A stretch of 6,029 nucleotides of DNA from an uncultured Peptococcaceae bacterium (GCA_937988745.1 CALKAR010000321.1:1-6029), one strand, 5' to 3'. Shown: positions 1 through 4,365, counted from the stretch's first letter. Numbers and translations are program-made. The notes: generated by a model from the letters alone, not told the origin.

Positions 1-33
1 CTCTCAACAATGTGGCCTGACCGAAATAGATGA
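1..33 (+). CDS. Possible C-terminal tail of an upstream gene (partial)
   Basis: The first 33 bases are open in frame 1 and read LSTMWPDRNR before a TGA at 31-33. That TGA overlaps the ATG of the next gene (ATG at 30-32) in an ATGA arrangement, which is typical of translationally coupled genes. This is the only support: ten residues are too few to recognise a family, and the open frame may be chance. If real, the upstream gene would have been co-transcribed with the original, intact TauE-type permease. Confidence 0.2.
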   Translation, partial: LSTMWPDRNR

Positions 34-272
34 TTCCGGGTGTGCTGCTGGTGCTGGCCGCGGGTCTCGTTACCGGTGCGCTTATTGGTGTTGTAGGCGT
101 CGGTGGTGTGCTCATTGCACCACTGTTGGTTCTGCTCGCTGGCTTTGATGTGCATCAGGCTGTAGCCGTTGCAAGTTTCAGTCTTATCTTCACTGGCGTT
201 GTGGCCGGTCTCGTGGTTGAAGTTGCAGGATCTCCTCTACTTCTCTCAGGCATGGCACTTGGTGTGGGATAA
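30..272 (+). pseudogene. TauE/SafE-family membrane permease, N-terminal fragment
   Basis: The 80-residue product is almost wholly hydrophobic. It opens with a glycine-rich first segment (residues about 5-25, ending VTGALIGVVGVGG), followed by APLLVLLAG and a second hydrophobic stretch (about 45-72, including ASFSLIFTGVVAGLVVE). This matches the first half-repeat of TauE/SafE (DUF81) permeases, inner-membrane proteins linked to export or uptake of sulfite, sulfonates and related anions. Family members are usually about 250 residues, so roughly two thirds is missing. Recognisable similarity fades near residue 70, and a TAA at 270-272 ends the frame just before beta-lactamase-like sequence. The ATG at 30 overlaps a preceding TGA; no clear Shine-Dalgarno is visible. 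The fragment is almost certainly non-functional as a transporter. Family assignment is from motif recognition only. Confidence 0.7.
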
Positions 273-290
273 CGAGCTCCTGTTCGCAGA

Positions 291-704
291 GCCGCTCGAT
301 TTCTGCAGATGCTGCTGAATGGCGGTGAGCTTGATGGAACAAGGATTCTTGGCAGGATGACGGTTGACTACATGTTCGCTGATCATCTTGCGCCATTGCC
401 AGAGCGCGCTCCCCGTATTGGAGCCCTTGAAGGCTTTGTCGGTGGAACCTCGAAGCAAAGCGACCTGCCTGGAGTTGGCTACGGCGGCTTCGGACTTGGC
501 GCAGCCGTCCGTTCCGACGAAGTTGCAGGACTGCCTGGCAGCGTAGGAGAGTACTACTGGAGCGGGGGACATGGCACGTACTTCTGGCTTGATCCGGCTG
601 AAGACATGTTCGCTATTTACTTGAGTCAGGACTCATCTGCGGAAGGAAAAGCCAAATACCGCAGCCTGTTCAAGAGCCTCGTAACGGCAGCCATCATCGA
701 CTGA
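291..704 (+). pseudogene. Class C beta-lactamase-like serine hydrolase, C-terminal fragment
   Basis: The frame continues directly after the TAA at 270-272. From about 291 it reads AARFLQMLLNGGELDGTRIL, the block typical of the middle of beta-lactamase-related serine hydrolases (class C / esterase EstB / D-aminopeptidase group). Further on come GYGGFGLGAAV and, near the end, SGGHGTYFWLDPAEDMFAIY. The last stretch holds the HGT triad that stands where class C enzymes carry KTG/HTG, and the following 'FWLDP..D' strand. The frame stops at TGA 702-704. Full family members are about 380-430 residues. The N-terminal part with the SxxK nucleophile and YxN motifs is absent, so the protein cannot be catalytic. 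An internal ATG at 309 could start a 131-residue peptide, but no Shine-Dalgarno precedes it. A perfect hairpin 41 bases after the stop looks like the original gene's own terminator. Confidence 0.75.
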
Positions 705-1047
705 GCAAAAACTCATCAGCCAAGCGTAAATGATGCAGCAACACTGGGCCACTTCAATTTGAGTGGCCCAATTTATGAATAAGCCCTCCAGGGAGTAGCC
801 CATGCTCATAAAGGCCTATTAGAAGAATTACGATGAACTGGGAACGCCTGGTGGGCTGCTGATTCCAGCGCTTGTCTATTAAAAGGGGATTATATTGCTA
901 TACCCACGTTGCTGAAATGTGCCTCCCTTGGGCCGTTTCCTCTTTCGCTTCACCCAGGTTATCCGCCTTCGGGGGCATCAACAGTCAGCTCTGGTTGGCC
1001 AGGATTACGCGGGGTGTGATCGCCTCGATGACGGCTTCTGCGGATAG
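705..1047 (+). other. Gene-poor stretch with possible decayed mrr N-terminus
   Basis: No intact gene is supported here. The stretch holds the 745-776 hairpin, a weak dif-like sequence around 801-834, and from about 894 fragments reminiscent of an Mrr N-terminal winged-helix domain scattered over frames. An AAAAGGGG tract (881-888) is followed five bases later by ATT GCT ATA CCC ACG, which would read MAIPT if the first codon were ATG; this is the usual Mrr opening. PPSG (963-974) and GVIAS (near 1014-1028) are also Mrr-like but lie in different frames. A TAG at 1045-1047 closes the frame of the catalytic domain. The reading as a frameshifted relic is plausible but unproven. A long open frame in frame 2 (872-1570) has no protein-like features and shadows the mrr region. 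Confidence 0.3.
745..776 (+). terminator. Rho-independent terminator after the beta-lactamase fragment
   Basis: TGGGCCACT (745-753) and AGTGGCCCA (762-770) form a perfect 9-bp stem around the 8-base loop TCAATTTG, followed by a short T-containing tail, ATTTAT. The position, 41 bases after the stop of the serine hydrolase fragment, suits its terminator. The T-tract is weak, so termination may be inefficient. Confidence 0.6.
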
Positions 1048-1650
1048 CGAGCCGGACGCGACCGCTACAGTGCGTCAGCGGGCACTGCAGCCGCGCCGGT
1101 CACTGCGCCCGAGGCGGAAACGGGGACGCCCGAGGAGCTCATCGGTGCAGCTCACGCTCAGTTGCGGGAGGCTCTGGCGATGGACGTTTCTGAGGCACTG
1201 CAGGGCGTCTCATGGCAGCGTTTCGAGCAGATTGTTGTTGATGTCTTACTGGCCCTGGGTTACGGCGGCAGTCGCGCCGGCGCCGGTCACGCCTTCCGCA
1301 AGAGTGGTGATGGCGGGGTTGACGGAGTCATCAATGAGGATCGCCTTGGCCTGTCGTAGATCTACGTGCAGGCGAAGAGTAAAGCATTTGATTACCGGAT
1401 GTCCCGGCCGGATGTGCAGGCGTTCGTCGGTAGTCTCTTGGGTCAGAAGGCCAGGCAGGGCGTGTTCATCACGACCAGCAGCTTCACTCAGGAAGCCTAC
1501 GATTACGCCAGCGGCCTCAGTGATCAGCGTGTTGTGCTCATCGATGGTGTGGCCTTGGCTCAGTACATGATTGATCATGACGTCGGGGTGCGCGAGCAGG
1601 AGAGCTTCGTAATCAAGCGCCTGAACCGTGACTACTTTGAGGACGTGTGA
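1048..1650 (+). pseudogene. mrr: Mrr-type restriction endonuclease with internal TAG stop
   Basis: Frame 1 from just after a TAG at 1045-1047 reads a Pro/Ala/Glu-rich linker, then TPEELIGAAHAQLREAL, which is the standard lead-in to the Mrr catalytic domain. It continues with FEQIVVDVLLALGYGG, SGDGGVDGVI, IYVQAK and GVFITTSSFT, ending NRDYFEDV with TGA at 1648-1650. Mrr proteins are type IV restriction enzymes that cut modified DNA, with a PD-(D/E)xK fold in which the catalytic residues here would be the Asp of GGVDG (codon 1321-1323) and the Q-A-K triad (1369-1377). A TAG at 1357-1359 falls between them, so neither piece has a full active site. A single change (for example GAG, CAG or AAG to TAG) would explain it. 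GTG at 1366 could start the 3' piece, but no ribosome binding site precedes it. The N-terminal DNA-recognition domain is missing or decayed. Loss of function is inferred unless TAG is read through. Confidence 0.8.
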
Positions 1651-1735
1651 TGCGGACGCCGCAGCACTGATCCCACAAGCTTCGGCCTTCCCGGTCATCT
1701 TCTCCAACCCGGAGTGGGCTGCCGTCTCGGGCTGA

Positions 1736-1766
1736 TTTACTGTCCGCCGCCGGACTTTGGTATGTT
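1736..1766 (+). promoter_or_regulatory. Possible promoter upstream of a putative small RNA
   Basis: TATGTT at 1761-1766 is preceded by TGG, giving an extended -10 (TGnTATnnT). TTTACT at 1736-1741 is a possible -35, but the 19-base spacing is long. The spacer contains a small hairpin, GTCCG-CCGC-CGGAC (1742-1755). The strand and use are judged only from the terminator about 75 bases downstream. This is a weak call. Confidence 0.25.
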
Positions 1767-1772
1767 CGCTCG

Positions 1773-1870
1773 TGAAGCCCTACGGCGATTCCTCTCCCCC
1801 GGCGCAAGCTTGGTGATGAACCTAGGTAAGCAGAAGCACCTGCGGTCCGCTCGAGCGGACCGCAGTTTTC
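1773..1870 (+). ncRNA. Candidate small RNA of about 100 nt (unassigned)
   Basis: A transcript starting about 7 bases after the extended -10 and ending at the strong terminator would be about 100 nt with no credible coding content. Its middle contains GGTGATGAACCTAGGT followed by AAGCAGAAGCACC. The GAACC and TAAGC elements recall the flanks of the apical loop of small bacterial SRP RNA, but the diagnostic core (the GTCAGG / CCGGAAGG / AGCAGC stretch) is absent and I could not pair the 5' and 3' halves well. It could be a degenerate SRP RNA, an unrelated sRNA, or only the 3' UTR of a lost gene. It is not a tRNA: no T-loop signature is present. Confidence 0.2.
1840..1870 (+). terminator. Strong rho-independent terminator
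   Basis: CTGCGGTCCGC (1840-1850) and GCGGACCGCAG (1855-1865) form a perfect 11-bp GC-rich stem closed by a TCGA tetraloop. The whole 26-base unit is an uninterrupted palindrome. It is followed directly by TTTTC, so it should act on plus-strand transcripts. On the minus strand the hairpin lacks a T-tract, so it should not efficiently stop the vapC-type operon. The gene it terminates is not obvious; the nearest upstream candidates are the putative small RNA or the mrr relic. Confidence 0.85.
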
Positions 1871-1990
1871 ATTGGGAATCGGGAGCTGACAAGCTCATCG
1901 ATTCAGCGCGAACAGTTTTGACCAGCTCGGCCCACAACCTGTGAAGTCTCGGCCGCCGGCATCACTTCCTTGCACCCGCTTTCGCGAGTT

Positions 1991-2386
1991 CTACGGTGGT
2001 GGGAGCAGGCGTATTCCGGGTACGTTTTCGAAGTGCTTGCGGTTGTGTGTCACCAGGGGAAGGTCGTGGTAGCGGGCTGTTGCTGCTACCCAGCCGTCCT
2101 GTACTGCGATTGGGGTTCCGGCGTCGAAGCATTCTGCTTGTATGCGTGCCCATTCCCGGGCCAGGCCGAGTTCGAAGCCCAGGACGGCGTACTGGTTGGT
2201 GAGCAGCCAGTCCAGTTCGGCTCTGCGGCGTTCACCCCAGTGGCGTATCTCCGCCCAGGCGAACAGTTCTGCTGCACTCATGAAAGAAATAGCCAGAACC
2301 TGGCCTTCGACCTGCTGGAAGTAAGCGTCGCCGCGGTCATCACCTTTCATGATGAAGGAGACAACGTCCGTATCGAGGAGGGTCAT
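1991..2386 (-). CDS. vapC: PIN-domain toxin, VapC-type ribonuclease
   Basis: The 131-residue product has the standard PIN-domain layout. It opens MTLLDTDVVSFIMKGD with acidic D5. SAAELFAWAE supplies E40, GTPIAVQDGWVAATA supplies D97, and LPLVTHNRKHF supplies N115 near the C-terminus. These residues form the Mg2+ site of VapC-type endoribonucleases, which cut tRNA or rRNA when released from their antitoxin. Length and all four motif blocks are normal, so it looks intact. The ATG at 2386 overlaps the TGA of the antitoxin gene by four bases (ATGA), and GGGA lies about 6 bases upstream inside the antitoxin gene. This indicates coupled translation in an antitoxin-first operon. The RNA target cannot be predicted from sequence. 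The family call is strong; exact substrate and activity are inferred. Confidence 0.92.
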   Translation of the reverse strand: MTLLDTDVVSFIMKGDDRGDAYFQQVEGQVLAISFMSAAELFAWAEIRHWGERRRAELDWLLTNQYAVLGFELGLAREWARIQAECFDAGTPIAVQDGWVAATARYHDLPLVTHNRKHFENVPGIRLLPPP

Positions 2387-2676
2387 TCCAGTTCCCGGAA
2401 GCCACCCGCTTGAAGGCTGCGCTGCCGTTCTTCTTCAAGGTAGTTGATGAAGTCATCACTGTCGTCTTCATTCCAGAATGCGCTGCGGTAGTCTTCAAGC
2501 CGAACGGCCTTGGGAGCTGCGACTTGCGGTGCTCTACCTTCTGTACTGTGGCGTTCCAGGTATTCCTTTAGCGCCTGGTTGGCCAGGAAGTTGCGGGAGC
2601 GTTCGGTGGACCGCGCGAGTTCTTCGAGTTGGTCTAGGGTTCTTTCGTCAGCCCTGATTGTAATCGCTTTGGTCAT
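2383..2676 (-). CDS. vapB: Ribbon-helix-helix antitoxin (VapB-type) of the PIN toxin
   Basis: The 97-residue protein begins with an RHH (CopG/MetJ/Arc-type) fold: a short strand, KAITIRADER (residues 3-12), for DNA contact, then TLDQLEELARSTERSRNFLA and a second helix, NQALKEYLERH. After a Pro/Ala linker (about 48-55) comes an acidic tail (FWNEDDSDDFINYLEEERQR) of the type that wraps and neutralises the toxin. It should bind VapC and, through the RHH dimer, repress its own promoter. The start at 2676 is well supported by AAGGAG six bases upstream. It lies first in the operon and overlaps vapC by four bases. RHH antitoxins are paired with several toxin families, so the 'VapB' name rests mainly on the PIN partner. 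Confidence 0.9.
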   Translation of the reverse strand: MTKAITIRADERTLDQLEELARSTERSRNFLANQALKEYLERHSTEGRAPQVAAPKAVRLEDYRSAFWNEDDSDDFINYLEEERQRSLQAGGFRELE

Positions 2677-2682
2677 AATGAA

Positions 2683-2688
2683 CTCCTT
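2683..2688 (-). promoter_or_regulatory. Ribosome binding site of the vapB-type gene
   Basis: Read on the minus strand this is AAGGAG, six bases before the ATG at 2676. It is a near-ideal Shine-Dalgarno and fixes the antitoxin start. Confidence 0.85.
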
Positions 2689-2697
2689 TGCACTCGT

Positions 2698-2725
2698 TAT
2701 GCATCATAGCAGCTGGTTGGGCTGC
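2698..2725 (-). promoter_or_regulatory. Promoter -10 with two candidate operators of the vapBC-type operon
   Basis: On the minus strand TATGAT (2708-2703) is a good -10, placed to start transcription about 20 bases before the antitoxin ATG. It is embedded in TATG-CAT-CATA (2698-2708 on the plus strand), a short perfect inverted repeat. Directly upstream, GCAGC (2709-2713) and GCTGC (2721-2725) form a second inverted repeat that fills the expected 17-base spacer. No good -35 is visible (the predicted position reads about CGCCCG). Repeats at and beside the -10 are what an autoregulating RHH antitoxin would bind, but binding is inference. Confidence 0.5.
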
Positions 2726-2755
2726 CGGGCGTTGAACACAAACACCGCCAAGTGA

Positions 2756-3157
2756 CCCTGGCTGGCATCTGATCCGCTGTTTTACCGCCTCCCGCCGCCT
2801 TCTCCTGGTAGTGAGCTGCGGGCACCAGGCAGCTCGTACGCGGCTGGGGCAGGATTCCCGTCAAGGTTCATAGGATCCGAACCGAATTGACTTATTAGCG
2901 GGTGGTCGACATCAGCCACATGCCGCTGCACGGCCTAAGGTGCCACTTCCAGTCGAGTGAATTAGGCGGACTGCCTGAGGAACTCTAAGGCCTGGTCCAG
3001 CGGTACGTGATTGTTATCGGTGCCGGCCTCTCTCCAAGATCTGCTTGCCTGAAGCAGGCCGAAATGAGAGTTTCCCAAGAGTTGCGCACCGTACAACAAC
3101 CCGGGTCGCCTGAGGCACCCGAGCATCCCCAGCTGACCAACCGCCCTATGTCACCAC
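2756..3157. other. Intergenic stretch, no gene recognised
   Basis: About 400 bases between the divergent vapBC-type and higBA operons. Frames here are short or antisense to higB and lack protein-like patterns. A plus-strand run from 2905 reads VVDISHMPLHGLRCHFQSSE before a TAA, which has some protein character but no family I recognise; it may be a relic. An inverted repeat CTGCTT (3041-3046) / AAGCAG (3052-3057) is present without a T-tract. Apart from this I see nothing assignable. Confidence 0.4.
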
Positions 3158-3182
3158 GCCATAAGTCATTGTGGCATATATT
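3158..3182 (+). promoter_or_regulatory. higBA promoter -10 and candidate HigA operator
   Basis: TATATT at 3177-3182 is a good -10 lying six bases before the GTG at 3189. Immediately upstream GCCATAA (3158-3164) and TTGTGGC (3169-3175) form an inverted repeat (one mismatch in seven, a G:T) around GTCA. No convincing -35 is present. The palindrome abutting the -10 is the expected place for an XRE-type antitoxin to repress its own operon. The promoter-to-start distance implies a leaderless or nearly leaderless mRNA. Confidence 0.5.
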
Positions 3183-3188
3183 GTTGCC

Positions 3189-3488
3189 GTGAACGTCATC
3201 GCTCCCAGAACCCTGCGCGCATTCTGGCAGCGCCACCCACACGCGCAAGAACCCTTGAGAATCTGGCTGAAGCTGATGCAACAAACGGACTTTACCAACT
3301 GGGCTGAAATCAAGGAAACCTTCCCCAGCGCCGACTACCTCGGCAACGAAGAACTCGTCATCTTCAACATCGGCGGCAACAAATACCGCCTCATAGTCGA
3401 CATCAGCTTCAGCCAGAACCGCATCTTCATCAAGCGTATCTTCACGCACGCGGAGTACGATAAATGGAACCGAGGAGGCCGCAATTGA
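3189..3488 (+). CDS. higB: HigB-type mRNA interferase toxin
   Basis: The 99-residue product reads MNVIAPRTLRAFWQRHPHAQ, then an amphipathic helix region, PSADYLGNEELVIFNIGGNK, YRLIVDISFSQNRIFIKRIF and THAEYDKW. The order 'TLR.FW.RHP', 'FNIGGNKYRL' and 'F.THAEYD' is the hallmark of the HigB toxin family (RelE/ParE-like fold), ribosome-associated mRNA cleaving toxins. Length is normal. The start at GTG 3189 is chosen because family members begin with this segment; an in-frame GTG at 3171 would add six residues but lies upstream of the -10 box, so it would not be on the transcript. No Shine-Dalgarno precedes 3189, consistent with leaderless expression. Toxin-first order with a four-base overlap into higA is the normal higBA arrangement. 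It looks intact. Confidence 0.92.
   Translation: MNVIAPRTLRAFWQRHPHAQEPLRIWLKLMQQTDFTNWAEIKETFPSADYLGNEELVIFNIGGNKYRLIVDISFSQNRIFIKRIFTHAEYDKWNRGGRN
3472..3478 (+). promoter_or_regulatory. Ribosome binding site selecting a TTG start for higA
   Basis: GAGGAGG lies near the end of higB, six bases before TTG at 3485. This spacing favours TTG 3485 over the in-frame ATG at 3464, which lies before this site and has no Shine-Dalgarno of its own. Confidence 0.7.
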
Positions 3489-3901
3489 TCATCGAACGCG
3501 TACCAGAAGCATGGGCTCAATTCCAGATGCACGTTGGTGGCCTCTCACGCCCCAACAGCGAAGAAGAATACGAGCAAATCATCAGTCTCATGCACCACAT
3601 TTCCGACAGCTACAGCACAACAAGTGAACCTTACGCTGGACTCTTCGACTATCTCGCCACCCTCGCGCACGACTGGGAAGTTGAAAACGAACCCGACCTG
3701 AAGAATCCTGACGTTGCACCCCATAAGGTGCTGGCTTACCTCATGGAAGAACACAACGTCAGCCAGTATCAACTGGCTCAAGAGGGAATCGCGGACCAAG
3801 GCAACCTCAGTCGCATCCTCGCTGGGGAACGCAGCATCAGCAAGAACCTGGCGAAGAAACTGGCTGAGCGTTTCCATGTAAGCGCAGAAGTCTTTATCTA
3901 A
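3485..3901 (+). CDS. higA: HigA-type antitoxin with XRE helix-turn-helix domain
   Basis: From TTG 3485 the protein has 138 residues. The N-terminal half (SEEEYEQIISLMHHISDSY) is the helical toxin-binding part seen in HigA proteins. The C-terminal 55-60 residues form an XRE/Cro-type helix-turn-helix: HKVLAYLMEEHNVSQYQLAQ, then GNLSRILAGERSISKNLAKK, LAERFHVSAEVFI. The protein should neutralise HigB and repress the higBA promoter. TTG overlaps the higB TGA (3486-3488) in a TTGA junction, and GAGGAGG six bases upstream fixes this start. An ATG at 3464 would give 145 residues but with an odd basic extension (MEPRRPQ). The stop TAA (3899-3901) is itself the start of an inverted repeat. It looks intact. 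Confidence 0.92.
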   Translation: MIIERVPEAWAQFQMHVGGLSRPNSEEEYEQIISLMHHISDSYSTTSEPYAGLFDYLATLAHDWEVENEPDLKNPDVAPHKVLAYLMEEHNVSQYQLAQEGIADQGNLSRILAGERSISKNLAKKLAERFHVSAEVFI

Positions 3902-3941
3902 CTGGCGTTCGACAGTCAGTGGATACACGAAACGCTAGTTA
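3899..3941 (+). repeat. Inverted repeat overlapping the higA stop codon
   Basis: TAACTGGCGTT (3899-3909) and AACGCTAGTTA (3931-3941) are complementary over 11 bases with one G:T. The left arm begins with the higA stop codon and the right arm runs into the next hairpin. The ends also fit the integron attC box consensus (ATCTAAC at 3896-3902 for RYYYAAC; GTTAAGC at 3938-3944 for GTTRRRY), although the unit is short for an attC. It may simply be an mRNA 3' hairpin. Confidence 0.45.
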
Positions 3942-3977
3942 AGCCGTTACAGGCGGGAGAATCGCGTGTAACGGCTT
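3941..3977 (+). terminator. Perfect hairpin downstream of higA, probable terminator
   Basis: AAGCCGTTACA (3941-3951) and TGTAACGGCTT (3967-3977) form a perfect 11-bp stem with a 15-base loop. No T-tract follows on the plus strand (GAGTGCTGG), so classic rho-independent termination is not assured. The symmetrical position between higA and the converging minus-strand transposase remnant suits a bidirectional 3'-end structure. Confidence 0.45.
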
Positions 3978-4000
3978 GAGTGCTGGTGTATCTACTGTAT

Positions 4001-4150
4001 TTACGTCTTTGTGGGGGTGGGAATCTCCAGGTAACGCTTCGGTGATTTCAGTTTAACAGCGTCCAGCACAGCCTTCTGGTCTTTGGTGAGTGGATTGGTC
4101 TGGCTGATGAGGCCGTGTTTGGTGTTGGTCCTTTCACGATTTGCCGGCTT
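4001..4150 (-). pseudogene. C-terminal remnant, probably of an IS transposase
   Basis: The minus strand is open for 49 codons, from after a TGA at 4151-4153 to the TAA at 4001-4003. It reads TNTKHGLISQTNPLTKDQKA followed by VLDAVKLKSPKRYLEIP and TPTKT. The composition and the 'LT.DQ...LDA....P.RYL' ending look like the extreme C-terminus of a DDE transposase. I think of the IS4/IS1634-type group, where similar tails occur, but the subfamily is not secure. No start codon or upstream catalytic part is present, so this is debris. Similarity appears to stop near codon 7, about position 4132, which would mark the breakpoint. It could instead be the tail of another protein. Confidence 0.4.
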
Positions 4151-4281
4151 TCAGCCCTCCGGCAGTGACGTCGTTATTGCTGCGCCTTCGTGCCGCGGAT
4201 GCTTCACGTGCAATCGGCAGCGGGGCGCCATTGCCTCTAGAAAGCGAGTGGCAATGACTTCTGGCCTCTTCCCCATGTCTT
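4151..4281. other. Short unassigned stretch with inverted repeats
   Basis: No gene is supported. CATTGCC (4229-4235) and GGCAATG (4250-4256) form a perfect 7-bp inverted repeat with a 14-base loop. Just left of the stretch TGCCGG (4142-4147) and CCGGCA (4159-4164) form another with an 11-base loop. Neither has a T-tract. They may be insertion-sequence end material left with the transposase remnant. Confidence 0.3.
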
Positions 4282-4309
4282 AATCGCCATAAGACCTATT
4301 ATGTCTAAT
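4282..4309 (+). other. dif-like XerCD recombination site
   Basis: The 28 bases divide as left arm AATCGCCATAA, centre GACCTA, right arm TTATGTCTAAT. This is the 11-6-11 layout of dif and pdif sites, with the invariant-looking inner ends CATAA and TTATG. The right arm matches the E. coli XerD arm (TTATGTTAAAT) at 9 of 11 positions. The left arm matches the E. coli XerC arm at 6 of 11, mainly at the inner end, as usual for dif sites outside proteobacteria. A tyrosine recombinase gene begins 124 bases downstream. It could be the chromosomal dif, a plasmid or integrative-element dif-like site, or, less likely, a chance match. Confidence 0.55.
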
Positions 4310-4365
4310 GACGTAAGCTTCATTATGGATGCGAGAATGCCTGGAGCTGATGATGATTAACTGCC

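Larger units (their letters stand above)
1651..1990 (+). other. Intergenic stretch without a supported protein gene
   Basis: Between the mrr relic and the end of the vapC-type gene there is no reading frame with protein-like composition. A frame starting at 1714 runs through the strong terminator and looks spurious. The content is a possible extended -10 promoter near 1758-1766, about 70 bases of unassigned sequence, the perfect terminator at 1840-1870, and a small inverted repeat GAGCT (1883-1887) / AGCTC (1892-1896) with no T-tract. I see no clear terminator for the minus-strand toxin operon entering from the right. Confidence 0.5.

Noticed and set aside
219..530. 12-base direct repeat GAAGTTGCAGGA at 219-230 and 519-530, exactly 300 bases apart and in the same frame
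   Set aside because: A single 12-base repeat is expected about once by chance in a window of this size, and beta-lactamase similarity already begins near 291, before the second copy, so it does not mark the junction.
872..1570. Long plus-strand open frame of 232 codons in frame 2
   Set aside because: Its translation is rich in Arg, Ser and Pro with no family pattern, and from 1048 on it overlaps frame-1 sequence with clear Mrr motifs. It is a shadow of the mrr relic.
1714..1944. 76-codon plus-strand frame beginning MGCRLGLIYCPPP
   Set aside because: It runs straight through a strong terminator hairpin, has no ribosome binding site and no recognisable protein pattern.
2674..2701. CATAA ... 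TTATG pair in the vapBC-type leader, resembling dif inner ends
   Set aside because: The two halves are 18 bases apart rather than about 6, and both are explained by the antitoxin start codon and the -10 repeat.
2985..3449. Minus-strand open frame of 154 codons across higB
   Set aside because: It is antisense to a well-recognised HigB; its acidic low-complexity N-terminus is the mirror of the toxin's codons.
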